NCBI GenBank assembly: GCA_029973955.1
Contig: JARKQJ010000124.1
Location: forward strand, 1-64,000
Length of the DNA: 64,000 nt
Reading direction: 5' to 3'
Source: Paludibaculum sp.
GTDB taxonomy: Bacteria; Acidobacteriota; Terriglobia; Bryobacterales; Bryobacteraceae
Both the position numbers and the translations under genes were made by a program. Positions 18,064 to 28,647 of this stretch are shown here, piece by piece (positions within the stretch are counted from its first letter, which is position 1; each line of letters opens with the position of its first letter). The notes under the pieces were generated by a model, which saw nothing but the letters and a program-made list of their open reading frames with translations, had not been told where the DNA came from and did no database searches.

Positions 18064-20826
18064 CTATCCAGCTTTGCCGTTTTTCAGCGCATTTTCAAGC
18101 GCGCGGGCCGTATGGCTGTTGCGATGCCGCACCACCTGCTCCGGCGTTCCTTCGGCCACCACCGTGCCGCCGCGCTCGCCGCCCTCGGGGCCCAGATCGA
18201 TAATCCAGTCGGCACATTTGATCACGTCGATCTGATGTTCGATCACCAGAACCGTATTGCCCAGGTCCACCAACTGGTTCAGGACATCGAGTAAACGCCG
18301 CACGTCTTCGAAGTGCAGGCCCGTGGTGGGCTCGTCGAGAATGTAGAGCGTGCGGCCGGTCTGGCGGCGGGAGAGTTCGCGGGCCAGTTTGATGCGCTGG
18401 GCTTCGCCGCCGGAGAGCGTGGTGGCGGACTGGCCGAGGTGGAGATAACCCAGGCCGACGTCCACCAGCGTCTGGAGCTTCAATTGGATGGACGGGATGT
18501 TCTTGAGAAGCGCGAGCGAGTCTTCCACCGTGGTTTCCAGCAGGTCGGCAATGGAGACGCCGTTGAACTTCACCGCCAGGGTTTCGCTGTTGTAGCGCCG
18601 TCCGCGGCAGACATCGCAGGGCACGAAGACGTCGGGCAGGAAGTTCATCTCGATGCGCTTCATGCCGTCGCCCTGGCAGGCTTCGCAGCGGCCGCCCTTG
18701 ACGTTGAAGGAGAAGCGGCCGGGCTTGTAGCCGCGCTCGCGCGCCTCGGGCAGCATGGCGTAGAGGTCGCGGATGGGAGTGAAGGTTCCGGTGTAGGTGG
18801 CTGGATTCGAGCGCGGCGAGCGGCCGATGGGGGCCTGGTCGATCTCGATCACCTTGTCGATCAGGTCCAGCCCATCCAAGCCGTCGAAGCTGCCCGGTTT
18901 CGCCTTGCTGCCGTAGAGATGTTGCGAAATCGTGCGGTAGAGTAGGTCGTGAATGAGAGTGGATTTGCCGCTGCCGCTGACGCCGGTGACGCAGATCAGC
19001 GTGCCCAGCGGGAACTCCACGTCCACGTTTTTGAGGTTGTGCTCGCGCGCGCCGCGCACTACCAATTTGCCGCCATTGCCGGGGCGGCGGAAGCGCGGCG
19101 TCTCCACTTCGCGTTTACCGGAGAGGTACTGGCCGGTGAGCGATTTGTCGTTCCTGGCAATCTCGCTGGGCGTGCCGGCGGCCACCAGATGACCGCCCAG
19201 GCGGCCGGCGCCGGGGCCGAGGTCGATGACGTAGTCCGCGCGTTCGATGGTCTCCTGGTCATGCTCCACGACGAGCACTGTGTTGCCGAGGTCGCGGAGG
19301 CTCTCCAACGTGCCCAGCAGGCGGCCGTTGTCGCGCGGGTGCAGGCCAATGGAGGGCTCATCCAAAACGTAGAGCACGCCGCGCAGTTTTGAGCCGATCT
19401 GGGTGGCGAGGCGAATCCGCTGCGATTCTCCGCCGCTCAGCGTGGCCGCCGAGCGGTCGAGACTCAGGTAGTCCAGCCCAACAGCCGTGAGGAACTCCAG
19501 GCGGTTGCGGACCTCCTCCACAATCCGGCCTGCAATCTGCGCTTCGCGTTCCGTCAGCACCCACCGCCGGCACTCCGGCAACGCGCGCGCCACGGGCAGG
19601 GCTGTGAACTCCGCAATGCCGGTGCCTTTCACCTGCACCGCCAGCGAGGCCGGCCGGAGGCGCCGCCCTTTGCAGGAGCCGCACTCCGTCGCCGACATGT
19701 ACTCCATCAGATACTCGCGCACGCCTTCGCTGTACTCTTCAAAGGCGCGTTCCAGGATCTTCAGGATGCCCACAAAGCTGCCGCTGCCCTCGAGCAGCGA
19801 CTGCTGCTGCTTCTTGGGCAGATCTTCAAAGGGCTTGGAGAGGTTGATCTTCAGCGTCTTGGCCGCTTCGGAGACCGCTTGCTTCATCAGCGCGGAGGAG
19901 CCGCCGGGCCCCAGGCCGCCATCAAAGAGCGGCTTGGCGCCGTCCACGATGACCTTGTCCGGATCGAAGGCCCACGTGGAGCCGAGGCCATGGCAGGCTT
20001 CGCATGCCCCATAGGGGCTGTTGAAGGAGAACGAACGGGGCTCCAGTTCCGGCACGCTGGCGCCGCACTCCGGGCAGGCCATCTTCAGCGAGTAGAGGCG
20101 TTCATCTCCATTGACGATCGCGACGATGACCAGGCCGCCGGCCAGCTTGGTGGCCGTTTCAATGGAAGCTTCCAGGCGCTTCTCCAGGCCGGGCTTGAGC
20201 AGCAGGCGATCCACTACCACTTCGATAGTGTGGTTCTTGCGCTTGTCGAGAACGATCTCTTCGTCGAGCGAACGCAGCGTGCCGTCGATGCGGGCGCGCA
20301 CGAAACCGGCGCGGGCAAACTTCTCCAGTTCCTTCTTGTACTCACCCTTGCGGCCGCGGGCGATGGGCGCGAGGATCATCACGCGCTCGTCGGCCTTCAG
20401 CGCCAGCACCTGTTCCAGGATCTGCTGCGTGGTCTGCTTCGAAATCGGCGTGCCGCATTCCGGGCAGTGGGGCGCCCCGATGGACGACCACAGCAGGCGA
20501 AGGTAATCGTAGATCTCCGTGATCGTGCCGACCGTGGAGCGCGGGCTGCGGCTGGTGGTCTTCTGCTCGATGGAGATGGCGGGGGAGAGGCCGTCGATCG
20601 AATCCACTTCGGGCCGCTCCATCTGGTCCAGAAACTGGCGCGCGTAGGGCGATAGAGTTTCGACATAGCGGCGCTGGCCCTCGGCATAGATGGTGTCGAA
20701 GGCCAGGGAGGATTTGCCGGAGCCGGAGAGCCCGGTAATCACGGTTAGCGTGTTCCGGGGAATCTCCACGCTGACGTTTTTCAGATTGTGAGTCCGTGCT
20801 CCGTGTACGGAGATGCGCTGGATCAT
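18064..20826 (-). CDS. uvrA: Excinuclease ABC subunit A
   Basis: A 920-residue DNA damage-recognition ATPase of nucleotide excision repair. Two ABC modules are evident: Walker [10 protein letters not shown] (about 31-39) and a second GVSGSGKST, with signatures [11 protein letters not shown] and [11 protein letters not shown]. Zinc fingers show as CPECG near residue 120 and paired CEAC/CDVC motifs in the second half. The ATG at 20826 gives the family N-terminus [15 protein letters not shown]; the longer open frame upstream is non-coding. It is the first gene of a minus-strand run whose downstream genes have no evident DNA-repair role. Confidence 0.97.
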   Translation of the reverse strand: MIQRISVHGARTHNLKNVSVEIPRNTLTVITGLSGSGKSSLAFDTIYAEGQRRYVETLSPYARQFLDQMERPEVDSIDGLSPAISIEQKTTSRSPRSTVGTITEIYDYLRLLWSSIGAPHCPECGTPISKQTTQQILEQVLALKADERVMILAPIARGRKGEYKKELEKFARAGFVRARIDGTLRSLDEEIVLDKRKNHTIEVVVDRLLLKPGLEKRLEASIETATKLAGGLVIVAIVNGDERLYSLKMACPECGASVPELEPRSFSFNSPYGACEACHGLGSTWAFDPDKVIVDGAKPLFDGGLGPGGSSALMKQAVSEAAKTLKINLSKPFEDLPKKQQQSLLEGSGSFVGILKILERAFEEYSEGVREYLMEYMSATECGSCKGRRLRPASLAVQVKGTGIAEFTALPVARALPECRRWVLTEREAQIAGRIVEEVRNRLEFLTAVGLDYLSLDRSAATLSGGESQRIRLATQIGSKLRGVLYVLDEPSIGLHPRDNGRLLGTLESLRDLGNTVLVVEHDQETIERADYVIDLGPGAGRLGGHLVAAGTPSEIARNDKSLTGQYLSGKREVETPRFRRPGNGGKLVVRGAREHNLKNVDVEFPLGTLICVTGVSGSGKSTLIHDLLYRTISQHLYGSKAKPGSFDGLDGLDLIDKVIEIDQAPIGRSPRSNPATYTGTFTPIRDLYAMLPEARERGYKPGRFSFNVKGGRCEACQGDGMKRIEMNFLPDVFVPCDVCRGRRYNSETLAVKFNGVSIADLLETTVEDSLALLKNIPSIQLKLQTLVDVGLGYLHLGQSATTLSGGEAQRIKLARELSRRQTGRTLYILDEPTTGLHFEDVRRLLDVLNQLVDLGNTVLVIEHQIDVIKCADWIIDLGPEGGERGGTVVAEGTPEQVVRHRNSHTARALENALKNGKAG

Positions 20827-20950
20827 GCAAGCCCGCTCCCCCCTATTTTCGCCTAACCGGGGCCCCTCCCGCCGCCCTCTTCGTCGTACACTTGCCTGTA
20901 ATGTCCGAAAATGCCACATTGCGGAGCGCCAGGTTGTGTTGAGGAGCCTG

Positions 20951-23083
20951 ATGCGCCTGCTGCTCCGCCTCGTCTATCGCCTGGGGGTTCGAGGCACCGT
21001 TCCCGCGTCGGGCAAGCGCCTGGTGATTGCCAACCACCAGTCCTTTCTGGATGCGCCGATTCTGTTCTCGTTTCTGCCGGCGGACACGCTGTGGGTGGTG
21101 CACTCCCAGATCGCGCGCATTCCGGCCTTCCGGTTTCTGCTGCGGGCTGTAAACCACGTGGTGATCGACACCACCAGCCCCTTTGCCATCAAGGCCACGG
21201 TGGAGTTGATCGAGAGCGGAAAACCCGTGGTGATCTTCCCGGAGGGCCGCGTCACAGTCACCGGCAGCCTCATGAAGGTTTACGATGGGCCGGCGTTCAT
21301 GGCCGCCCGGACCGGCGCGCAGGTAGTGCCCGTGATCTTCGATGGGGCCGCGCGCGCCCGCCTGTTCAGCCGCATGTCGGGCGACTACCAACTGGCCTGG
21401 TTTCCCAAGATCACGGCAACGGTATTTCCCGCGCAGACCATCTCCATGCCCGAGGCGCCCAACGGCAAGCTGCGCCGCCGCAAGGCCGGCGAAGCGATGC
21501 GCCGTCTGCTGCAGCATTGCCTGTGCGCTGCGCGGCCCAAGCGCAGCCTGCATGGTGCGTTTCTCGACGCCGTGGAGCTGCACGGTCGTTCGCGGGACAT
21601 GGTGGAGGACGTCAGCGGCGCCCACCTCTCCTACGGCGATCTGCTGAAGGGCTCGCTGGCTCTGGGCAGGCTGGTTGAAAAAGTATCGGAACCCGGAGAC
21701 GTGGTGGGTGTCCTGCTGCCCAACGCGGCGGCGACTCTCGCGCTTATTCTCGGGCTGTTCGGCTCGCGGCGCATTCCGGCCCTGCTGAACTTCACCGCAG
21801 GCGTCGATGGTCTGCAGTCCGCCATCCGCGCGGCGAAGATCAAGACGATCCTCACCTCGCGGACGTTTCTTGAGCGCGGCAAGCTCCAGCCCGTGGTGGA
21901 CAAGCTCGAGGGCGTTCAGATCGTCCTGCTGGAAGAACTGCGGCAGCGGCTTTCTCTTGGCGACAAACTGTGGCTGATTCTCTACGCGCTGCGCTTTCCG
22001 CGGCTGGCCACCGCGCGTCCCGATCCCGATTCGCCGGCCGTGGTGCTCTTTACCTCCGGCTCAGAGGGCAAGCCCAAGGGCGTGGTGCTGAGCCACTGGA
22101 ACATCATGAGCAACCTGGAGCAGATCCTGGTCACGGTGGACGTCTCCCGCGCCGACAAGATCTTCTCCGCGATGCCGGCATTCCACTCCTTCGGCCTCAC
22201 CGCCGGGCTCATGCTGCCCGCTGTTTCCGGAATGCGGGTTTATCTCTACCCCTCTCCGCTGCATTACGCCGTGGTGCCGGAACTCTTCTACGACCGTGAC
22301 GCCACCGTCGTCTTCGCCACGCCCACATTCCTGAAGCACTACGCCAAGCGGGCACATCCGTACGATTTCCGCAAGGCGCGCATCCTGCTCGCCGGCGCCG
22401 AAAAGCTCACGGACGAGGTGCGGCAGGTCTACATGGAGAAGTTCGGCATCCGCATTCTGGAGGGCTATGGGGCCACCGAGTGCTCGCCCGGCATCTCCAT
22501 CGGCTCGTATATGAAGTTCCGCACCGGCGCCATCGGCGAACTGCTGCCTCTGATGGAATGCCGGCTCGAACCAGTGCCTGGCGTTGACGCGGGCGGCATT
22601 CTGCACGTGCGTGGCCCGAACGTCATGCTGGGCTACTGGCGGGAGTCGAACCCACGCGTGCTCGAGCCGCCTTCCTCCAGTTGCGGGCCGGGCTGGTACT
22701 CCACCGGCGATCTGGCTTTGATCGACGAAGAGGGATTCATCTCTCTGTTGGGCCGCGTGAAGCGATTCGCCAAAGTGGCCGGCGAGATGGTCTCGCTGGA
22801 GGTGGTGGAGAACGTGGCCGGGACGGCTTCGCCCGGGTCCGTGCACGGCGCCGTGGCGCGGCCCGACTCGTCGCGCGGCGAGATGATCGTCCTCGCCACT
22901 CAAGACCGCAACCTGAAGCGCGATCAACTGCAACAGGCCGCCCGCTCCATGGGTGCGCCGGACTTCGCTATTCCGCGCCGCATCGTCTACGTCGACAAGA
23001 TCCCCATGCTCGGCACCGGCAAGAAAGACTATCCCAAACTCGCTGTTCTCGTGGAGGAATTGCTTGACCAATCCAATGCCTGA
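20951..23083 (+). CDS. aas: Bifunctional acyl-ACP synthetase / 2-acylglycerophosphoethanolamine acyltransferase
   Basis: A 710-residue, two-domain enzyme close in length to E. coli Aas (719). The N-terminal PlsC-type acyltransferase has H29-x4-D34 (NHQSFLD) and FPEGR; the C-terminal adenylating domain has [11 protein letters not shown] and a YGATECSPG block. It re-acylates lysophospholipids at the inner membrane. The ATG at 20951 has GAGGAG just upstream and aligns with the E. coli Aas N-terminus, so earlier in-frame codons are rejected. The next gene, an MFS transporter, starts inside its 3' end, mirroring the lplT-aas pair of Enterobacteria. Confidence 0.93.
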   Translation: MRLLLRLVYRLGVRGTVPASGKRLVIANHQSFLDAPILFSFLPADTLWVVHSQIARIPAFRFLLRAVNHVVIDTTSPFAIKATVELIESGKPVVIFPEGRVTVTGSLMKVYDGPAFMAARTGAQVVPVIFDGAARARLFSRMSGDYQLAWFPKITATVFPAQTISMPEAPNGKLRRRKAGEAMRRLLQHCLCAARPKRSLHGAFLDAVELHGRSRDMVEDVSGAHLSYGDLLKGSLALGRLVEKVSEPGDVVGVLLPNAAATLALILGLFGSRRIPALLNFTAGVDGLQSAIRAAKIKTILTSRTFLERGKLQPVVDKLEGVQIVLLEELRQRLSLGDKLWLILYALRFPRLATARPDPDSPAVVLFTSGSEGKPKGVVLSHWNIMSNLEQILVTVDVSRADKIFSAMPAFHSFGLTAGLMLPAVSGMRVYLYPSPLHYAVVPELFYDRDATVVFATPTFLKHYAKRAHPYDFRKARILLAGAEKLTDEVRQVYMEKFGIRILEGYGATECSPGISIGSYMKFRTGAIGELLPLMECRLEPVPGVDAGGILHVRGPNVMLGYWRESNPRVLEPPSSSCGPGWYSTGDLALIDEEGFISLLGRVKRFAKVAGEMVSLEVVENVAGTASPGSVHGAVARPDSSRGEMIVLATQDRNLKRDQLQQAARSMGAPDFAIPRRIVYVDKIPMLGTGKKDYPKLAVLVEELLDQSNA

Positions 23084-24389
23084 ACTTCCGTACTCCCGCC
23101 GCGAACAGCGCGCCTGGTATATCTACGACTTCGCGAACTCCGCATTCGCTTCCACCGTTGTCACGCTCTTCCTCGGGCCCTATCTCACCACCCTGGCCAA
23201 GGCCGCAGCGGACTCTACCGGCCACATCTATCCGTTGGGCATCGAAGTGGATGCCCGCAGCTATTGGAGCTACCTGATCTCGATCTCCGTACTCACGCAG
23301 GTCTTCTTCCTGCCGATGCTCGGCGCGGTGGCGGACTACAGCCCCAATAAGAAGCGACTGCTGGCCGTGTTCACTTATCTCGGCGCGGCCGCCACTATTG
23401 CCATGTTCGCTCTGCAAGGCACCATGTACCTGTTCGGCGGCGTGCTGTTCCTCATCTCCAATCTCGCCTTCGGCGGAGCCGTGGTCCTCTACAACTCCTT
23501 CCTGAACGACATTGCGCCGGAGCACGAGCGTGACTCCGTTTCCTCGAAAGGCTGGGGCATCGGATACCTGGGCGGCGGCATCATGCTCGGCCTGAACCTG
23601 CTGCTCTATCAGAAGGCGAATGCGCTGGGACTTTCCGAAGAGTTCGCCGTCCGTATCAGCCTGGGCTCTGCCGGCGCCTGGTGGGCGTTCTTCGCGCTGA
23701 TCCCCATGTTCGGCCTGCGGCGCCGTAAGCCGGCCAAGACCATCGCCTCCGGCGAAAACCTCTTCTCGAAGGGTTTTCTGCAGCTCTTTCACACGTTGAA
23801 GGAGATGAAGCACTACCCCCAGACGCTCACCTTTCTGGTCGCCTACCTCATCTACAACGATGCGATCCAGGCCGTGATCACGCTGGCCGGGCAATACGGC
23901 GCGGACTACCTCAAGATCCCGATGGAGTCTTTGACGATGGCCATTCTCATGGTGCAATTCGTAGCCTTCGGCGGCGCCATGGCCTTCAACTTCATTGCGG
24001 CCAGGATTGGAGGCTACCGCTCCGTGCTGACCAGTCTCTTTATCTGGGCCGCGCTGATGTGCGGCGTTTTCATCGTGCGCACTACCTTCGACTACTTTGT
24101 GGCGGCCGCGCTGGTGGCCGTGGTCATGGGCGGCTCGCAGGCGCTGAGCCGGTCTCTCTATTCGGTGATGATCCCCAAGGGCAAGGAAGCGGAGTACTTC
24201 TCGCTCTACGAGATCAGCGACAAGGGCACCAGTTGGCTGGCCCCGCTCATGTTCGGACTCACGCTGCAGTACACCGGCAGCTACCAGTTGGCCATTCTCT
24301 CGCTCATCGTCTTCTTCGTTGCCGGCATCGCCGTACTCTGGAAAGTGGATGTCCACAGGGCAGCCACCGAAGCCGGAAACACTCTATGA
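23064..24389 (+). CDS. MFS transporter, UMF1/Atg22-like; possible lysophospholipid flippase
   Basis: A 441-residue protein with about 12 transmembrane helices and the family opening WYIYDFANSAF, followed by a glycine-rich GWGIGYLGGG block. The start is put at a TTG (23064) because GGAGG at 23053-23057 is 6 nt upstream; an ATG at 23076 is the alternative. The gene overlaps aas by 20 nt and the aminotransferase by 4 nt. In Enterobacteria an MFS flippase, LplT, delivers lysophospholipid to Aas. This protein is of a different MFS subfamily, so the same role is inferred from position only. Confidence 0.85.
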   Translation: MTNPMPELPYSRREQRAWYIYDFANSAFASTVVTLFLGPYLTTLAKAAADSTGHIYPLGIEVDARSYWSYLISISVLTQVFFLPMLGAVADYSPNKKRLLAVFTYLGAAATIAMFALQGTMYLFGGVLFLISNLAFGGAVVLYNSFLNDIAPEHERDSVSSKGWGIGYLGGGIMLGLNLLLYQKANALGLSEEFAVRISLGSAGAWWAFFALIPMFGLRRRKPAKTIASGENLFSKGFLQLFHTLKEMKHYPQTLTFLVAYLIYNDAIQAVITLAGQYGADYLKIPMESLTMAILMVQFVAFGGAMAFNFIAARIGGYRSVLTSLFIWAALMCGVFIVRTTFDYFVAAALVAVVMGGSQALSRSLYSVMIPKGKEAEYFSLYEISDKGTSWLAPLMFGLTLQYTGSYQLAILSLIVFFVAGIAVLWKVDVHRAATEAGNTL

Positions 24390-25453
24390 ACCACATTGAG
24401 GCATTTCATGGAGGCGCTTTCTTCGACGCCATCGGCGTCGATCTGCGCCACCTCGAACGCTCCACCGAAGTGATCAGCGCAGACGTCCTGGACGCCTGGT
24501 TCGACCCCTCGCCCCGCGTCATCGCCTTGCTCCGCGAATATCTGCCCTTTCTACTGCGGACCTCGCCGCCAAACCATGCGGAGGGATTCGTGGAAGAGGT
24601 GTCGCGGGCGCGCCGCGTGGCAGCCGAAAGCGTACTGCCGGGCTCCGGCTCCTCGTCTCTGCTGTTTGCCTGCCTGCCGAGGCTGCTGCCGGAAGGGTGC
24701 CGCGTGCTGCTGCTGGATCCGATGTACTCCGAGTACGAGCACATCGCCGGGACACTGCTGCACGGTGAGGTTCTGCGTCACGCATTGGGCCCCGAATCCG
24801 GCTTCGCCGTGGACGCTGAAGCGCTGCTGGCGGACGTCCGGCGGCTGCTTCCGGACGCGCTGCTCCTTGTGAATCCGAACAATCCCACCGGCCGCCTTTG
24901 GCCCCGCGCGTCCATCGTTGAGTTTCTGGATCAACTGCCGCCCTCGGTGCTGACGGTCATCGACGAGACCTACCTGGAGTACACCGGAGCCGAGTCGCTG
25001 GAAGGTGAGGCCACACAGCGCCCGAATCTCATCGTCATCAAATCCATGTCGAAAGTCTACGCGCTCAGTGGCGCGCGCGTGGCCTATCTGGTGGCCCATC
25101 CCGATCGTGCCGAACTCCTGCGTCCCTGGCTGCCGCCGTGGCCCGTGGGACTGCTGGCGCAGGCGGCCGCGATGGAAGCCTTGCGCGATCCCGGCTATTA
25201 CTCCGGCCGTTATGCCGAGACCCGCAGCCTGCGCCAGGGCCTCGCGTCTTCACTGGCGCATCTCAAGCCGTATCCCTCCGATGCAAACTTCTTCCTGGTG
25301 CGTTCCGCGGAGTCCGCTGCGCTCGCATCCCGCGCCCGCGAGCGCGACATCTTCCTGCGCCAGTTCGGTTCCGGCGTTCTCTCCGGCAAGTACCTGCGCA
25401 TCTCCGTGAAAGACGCCGCGCAGAACGCCCGCATCGCGGAGGCGCTGTGTTGA
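24386..25453 (+). CDS. Fold-type I PLP aminotransferase (HisC/CobD-like)
   Basis: A 355-residue class I/II aminotransferase-like protein. The PLP lysine is K223 in SMSKVYALSG, preceded by the NPNNPTG block and by DETYLEY. Length and motifs match histidinol-phosphate aminotransferases and threonine-phosphate decarboxylases (CobD). No histidine or cobalamin genes are nearby, so the substrate is open. The ATG overlaps the transporter stop (ATGA), and the stop overlaps the next gene. Coupling to aas and an MFS gene could point to an amino-group step in lipid head-group metabolism, which is speculative. Confidence 0.82.
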   Translation: MNHIEAFHGGAFFDAIGVDLRHLERSTEVISADVLDAWFDPSPRVIALLREYLPFLLRTSPPNHAEGFVEEVSRARRVAAESVLPGSGSSSLLFACLPRLLPEGCRVLLLDPMYSEYEHIAGTLLHGEVLRHALGPESGFAVDAEALLADVRRLLPDALLLVNPNNPTGRLWPRASIVEFLDQLPPSVLTVIDETYLEYTGAESLEGEATQRPNLIVIKSMSKVYALSGARVAYLVAHPDRAELLRPWLPPWPVGLLAQAAAMEALRDPGYYSGRYAETRSLRQGLASSLAHLKPYPSDANFFLVRSAESAALASRARERDIFLRQFGSGVLSGKYLRISVKDAAQNARIAEALC

Positions 25454-25986
25454 ATCTGCGGTTTCACGCCGCGCGGCCCGGCGATGTAGAGTCGATCCGC
25501 CGCCTGAATCACAGCGCGTTCGCCGCCGAACTCGGCCAGCACGCCACCACGGCGGACGGTCTGCTGGTGGATGCGCGCGAAGCCACCAGCCGCTACTTCG
25601 TCGCGGTCTATGAGAATCGCGTGGTCGGCATGGTCTGCGCGTCGTTTGAGCGTCCGTTCTCTGTGGAATCGCGGCTGGCCGATGCCGCGATTCTCGATAC
25701 GCTGCCGCGACGGGTCTGCGAAGTGCGGCTACTGACCATCGAGAAGGAACATCGTAATACCCTGGTGATCGCGGGTCTGCTCACCTGCATGTTCCGCTGC
25801 ATCGTGAAGGACGGCGCGGCCTGCGTGGTGATCTCCGGCGTCACCACGCGCGTCCCGATGTATGAACGCATGGGCTTCCGCGCGCTGGGGCCCGCCGTGC
25901 CACAGGGCAATGCGGCCTTTGTGCCGATGGTGCTGAGCCTGGCGGATCTGCCGCCGCAGATCCGGCGCGGCATCCAGCGTTTCTGA
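25450..25986 (+). CDS. GNAT-family N-acetyltransferase
   Basis: A 178-residue protein with the GNAT fold: an N-terminal ARPGDVESIRRL strand-helix, a central beta-strand block CEVRLLTIEKEHRN acting as acetyl-CoA motif A, and the late YERMGFR typical of the family. The start is a TTG at 25450, in a TTGA overlap with the preceding stop and 7 nt after GGAGG (25438-25442); a GTG at 25447 is equally readable. The acceptor is unknown. It closes the four-gene aas run and is convergent with the YidB-like gene. Confidence 0.78.
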   Translation: MNLRFHAARPGDVESIRRLNHSAFAAELGQHATTADGLLVDAREATSRYFVAVYENRVVGMVCASFERPFSVESRLADAAILDTLPRRVCEVRLLTIEKEHRNTLVIAGLLTCMFRCIVKDGAACVVISGVTTRVPMYERMGFRALGPAVPQGNAAFVPMVLSLADLPPQIRRGIQRF

Positions 25987-25989
25987 TCT

Positions 25990-26394
25990 CTACTTCTGCC
26001 CGCCCAGCAGATTGCCGAGCAGCGAAGCGCCCAGGGAAGTCAGGTCACCCTTCGGCATCTCGCCGCCGGGCGTCAGCTTGTCGACGAGGCCCGGCAGAAG
26101 CTCCGCGAGTTGAGGGGCCACGGCGTCCGGCTGGAGTCCCACCTTGGAGCCCAGAGACTGCAGGACCCCGCTGCCCAGCACCTGTTGGATCTGGTCGGCC
26201 GAGATCGGGAGGTTGGAGCCGGTGCCGATCCAGGACGCGGCAACTTCGCCCAGGCCCTTCTGCTGGAACGCCTGCGCCAGTCCCTGCAGCCCGCCGGGGT
26301 GGTTGTTCAGCATCTCCAGTACGGCCGGAATCAGTGAGGACCCGCCTCCTTCGCCGCCGCCCATCAAACCGCCAAGCATGTCAGTCAGATTCAT
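25990..26394 (-). CDS. YidB-family (DUF937) protein
   Basis: A 134-residue protein rich in Gly, Leu and Gln, with the DUF937/YidB layout: MNLTDMLGGLMGG, then a central GLAQAFQQKGLGEVAASWIGTG block and a C-terminal Leu-rich helix. Length matches E. coli YidB (about 132). The ATG at 26394 is preferred to one 18 nt earlier because AGGAGG lies just upstream (complement of 26399-26404). The function of the family is not established. It is a single gene, convergent with the GNAT gene. Confidence 0.82.
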   Translation of the reverse strand: MNLTDMLGGLMGGGEGGGSSLIPAVLEMLNNHPGGLQGLAQAFQQKGLGEVAASWIGTGSNLPISADQIQQVLGSGVLQSLGSKVGLQPDAVAPQLAELLPGLVDKLTPGGEMPKGDLTSLGASLLGNLLGGQK

Positions 26395-26463
26395 GACGCC
26401 TCCTCGCTCCATTATCTACTCGCCCGTGGCCCGATCGACTGCTTGCAGCGCAGTCCGGTGGCG

Positions 26464-28614
26464 TTACTTCTCGAAGACCAACACTTCATACTCGGCCGCG
26501 CCCGGCAGCGTCACCTGTAGTTCGCCGGCCGCAGTCCGCGTGACTGGCAGTTCCCGCGGCTCCATCAACGTGTGGACCCGTGTGAATGCCGCCGGGGCGG
26601 GCAGCGTGACCCGCACGTCGCGCAGCGGAATCACACCGGTAATGGGCCGCGTCATCTCACCCGTGAAGTTCACAAGGTGCAGGAGTTTCCGTCCTGGCTG
26701 CTCGCGCCACACTACCTCTACCGATCCCGGCACGTTCTCCAGCCGGAACGGCGGCGGCGCCAGCCGGCGCGCAGCGTTGGCCGCCATGCGCAGATACTCG
26801 GGGAGGTGGAAGCCCGCGGCCATGGCACCGAAATCGCCGGCGAAATAGATGGCGTGGCCCGCGCCCGCCCGGTTCACCACCAGCGCCGGTTCGGCGGAGT
26901 CCTTGGGGATGCCGTCGTAGCGGCCCTTCAGGGGTTCCATGAAGCGCAGCGCCGCTGTGCCGCCTTTCAGGCTGACGCGCGCGTGCCAGGTGGGCGCGGC
27001 CAGCATCTCGCGCTCTACGCCCTGCAGCAGCCAGTGAGGTTCTCCCGGTTTCATGAAGTCCCATTGCAGCGGGCCGGCGATCCGCTTTTCGTCCGTCACG
27101 CCGAACAGTGCGGCCAGCCCGAAATCGGGCCGCCGCACGCCGGTCTCATCGTAGAGCGAGGTTTCGAAGGTGGCGAACACGCTTCCGCCCGCCTCCACAT
27201 ATCGCTTCAAGCGCGCCGCCGCCCGGTCGCTCATACAGGCCACGTTGGGCAGGAAGATCACGCCGTAGCGATCCAGCGGATCGCGCTCCAGCGTGACGTC
27301 GTCGATCACGTCAAAAGGGACCTGCGCGCGGATGAGCGCCTCCGCCATGCCGTTGAACTCCGTGTCCACGTTGCCGATGGCGCTGCGCTGCGGGACGCGG
27401 TCGATGTCGATCATCTGCGCCGGCGATCCCTCGTAATGGTTGGCCGTCGTGTCGGACCAGACGATGGCGACATTCGCCGCCGAACGGCTGCCCGTGTAGT
27501 ACTGTCCGTTCGCCGCGATATAGCGGTTCATCGCCGCCACGGCCTTCATCTCGGGCTGCTTCATGTCGAACTGCGTGATGCCCATCCACACGCTGGCGTT
27601 GTTGGCGATGGTGTCCGCATAGAGCAGCCGCACTTCCGGCTCGGGCAGTAAGCTGAACGTCCACGGCTTGTGCGCGGCGGCGGAGAAGATCACCGTGGGC
27701 TTGCCGGATGCCTGCGTCTCCAGCAGGCGGGCGGTGAGGCCGGGCTTCCACATCGGCAGGCGCGTCAGGTCGCCGTAGATGAATCCGCCTTCGCTGCCGA
27801 GTAGATCCTGGTGCTCTACCAGCGTGCGGTTCAGCCGGGCCGTAGCCCAGTTCGCTCCGCGCACGCCGCCGTTCATGTAGAAAGCGATGGCGGGATTCGC
27901 TGCTCGCAGCACGGCGCGCGAGTCTCGTAGAAACTCCGCCATGCTGGCTGTCTGGAACTCCAGCAGGCGCTGAAACGCCGTGCCCTGCCGCGTGCGTTTC
28001 GATGGCATCTCCTCGTGGTGCGCGGCACGGTACTTCGCGCGGCAGAAGCTGCAGTAGCAGGAGTCGGCCCGGTAGACGGGACCGTCGTAGAAGATGCCGT
28101 CGATTCCGTAAGAGGCAAGGTCGCGCAGGATGCGGAGGCACCATTCGCGCCACGGCGTGTTCAGGCAGAAGTCGGTGCCGTTCTCGTAGACGCCGTCCAC
28201 CGGCTGGCCGTTCTCGCGAATCTGCCGCCACTCCGGGTGCCGCTCTCCGAACTTCACCGTGTACCAATGGACGTTGAAGTAGACGATCACCTTCACGCCC
28301 CGGCGGTGCGCCTCGACGATGTACTCCTTGAGGAAGTCACGATTCACCCGGCCCGCCGCCTCGGACTGGAAGTAGAAGCCCTGGTCGTCCAGGCCGCCGT
28401 GCATCTCCATCACTTCCAGGTGCTCGGAGTTGTAACTCTGCGCGCGCTTCCACTCGGCCAGTTCGGCCGGAGGGATGCCGTCGATCTTGCCGAGGCTCGT
28501 AATGACGTGAACAATACGTAGCGGCTCCCTGGTCCACCAACCCGCGTCGCCGGGTTGTGTCTGAGCGGGGCTCACTACGGCCAATGTCATGAGGAAGGCC
28601 AGCAGGCGTTTCAT
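26464..28614 (-). CDS. Secreted glycoside hydrolase-like protein with beta-galactosidase-type middle domain
   Basis: A 716-residue protein with a signal peptide (MKRLLAFLMTLAVVSPAQ). It has an N-terminal TIM-barrel-like region (about 30-340, with VIVYFNVHW, GIDGIFYDGP and a CYCSFC cysteine cluster) and a Rossmann-like domain (VIFLPNVACMSDRAAARLK, about 430-520) as in the trimerisation domain of GH42 beta-galactosidases. The C-terminal part is a beta-sandwich. It resembles the hypothetical glycosyl hydrolase families of the alpha-amylase clan. Catalytic residues are not certain and the substrate is unknown. It lies 33 nt downstream of the next hydrolase-like gene on the same strand, so the two probably share a transcript. 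Confidence 0.75.
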   Translation of the reverse strand: MKRLLAFLMTLAVVSPAQTQPGDAGWWTREPLRIVHVITSLGKIDGIPPAELAEWKRAQSYNSEHLEVMEMHGGLDDQGFYFQSEAAGRVNRDFLKEYIVEAHRRGVKVIVYFNVHWYTVKFGERHPEWRQIRENGQPVDGVYENGTDFCLNTPWREWCLRILRDLASYGIDGIFYDGPVYRADSCYCSFCRAKYRAAHHEEMPSKRTRQGTAFQRLLEFQTASMAEFLRDSRAVLRAANPAIAFYMNGGVRGANWATARLNRTLVEHQDLLGSEGGFIYGDLTRLPMWKPGLTARLLETQASGKPTVIFSAAAHKPWTFSLLPEPEVRLLYADTIANNASVWMGITQFDMKQPEMKAVAAMNRYIAANGQYYTGSRSAANVAIVWSDTTANHYEGSPAQMIDIDRVPQRSAIGNVDTEFNGMAEALIRAQVPFDVIDDVTLERDPLDRYGVIFLPNVACMSDRAAARLKRYVEAGGSVFATFETSLYDETGVRRPDFGLAALFGVTDEKRIAGPLQWDFMKPGEPHWLLQGVEREMLAAPTWHARVSLKGGTAALRFMEPLKGRYDGIPKDSAEPALVVNRAGAGHAIYFAGDFGAMAAGFHLPEYLRMAANAARRLAPPPFRLENVPGSVEVVWREQPGRKLLHLVNFTGEMTRPITGVIPLRDVRVTLPAPAAFTRVHTLMEPRELPVTRTAAGELQVTLPGAAEYEVLVFEK

Positions 28615-28647
28615 TTCAGCTGCGATTGTAACGCCGGCCGGCTGCTT

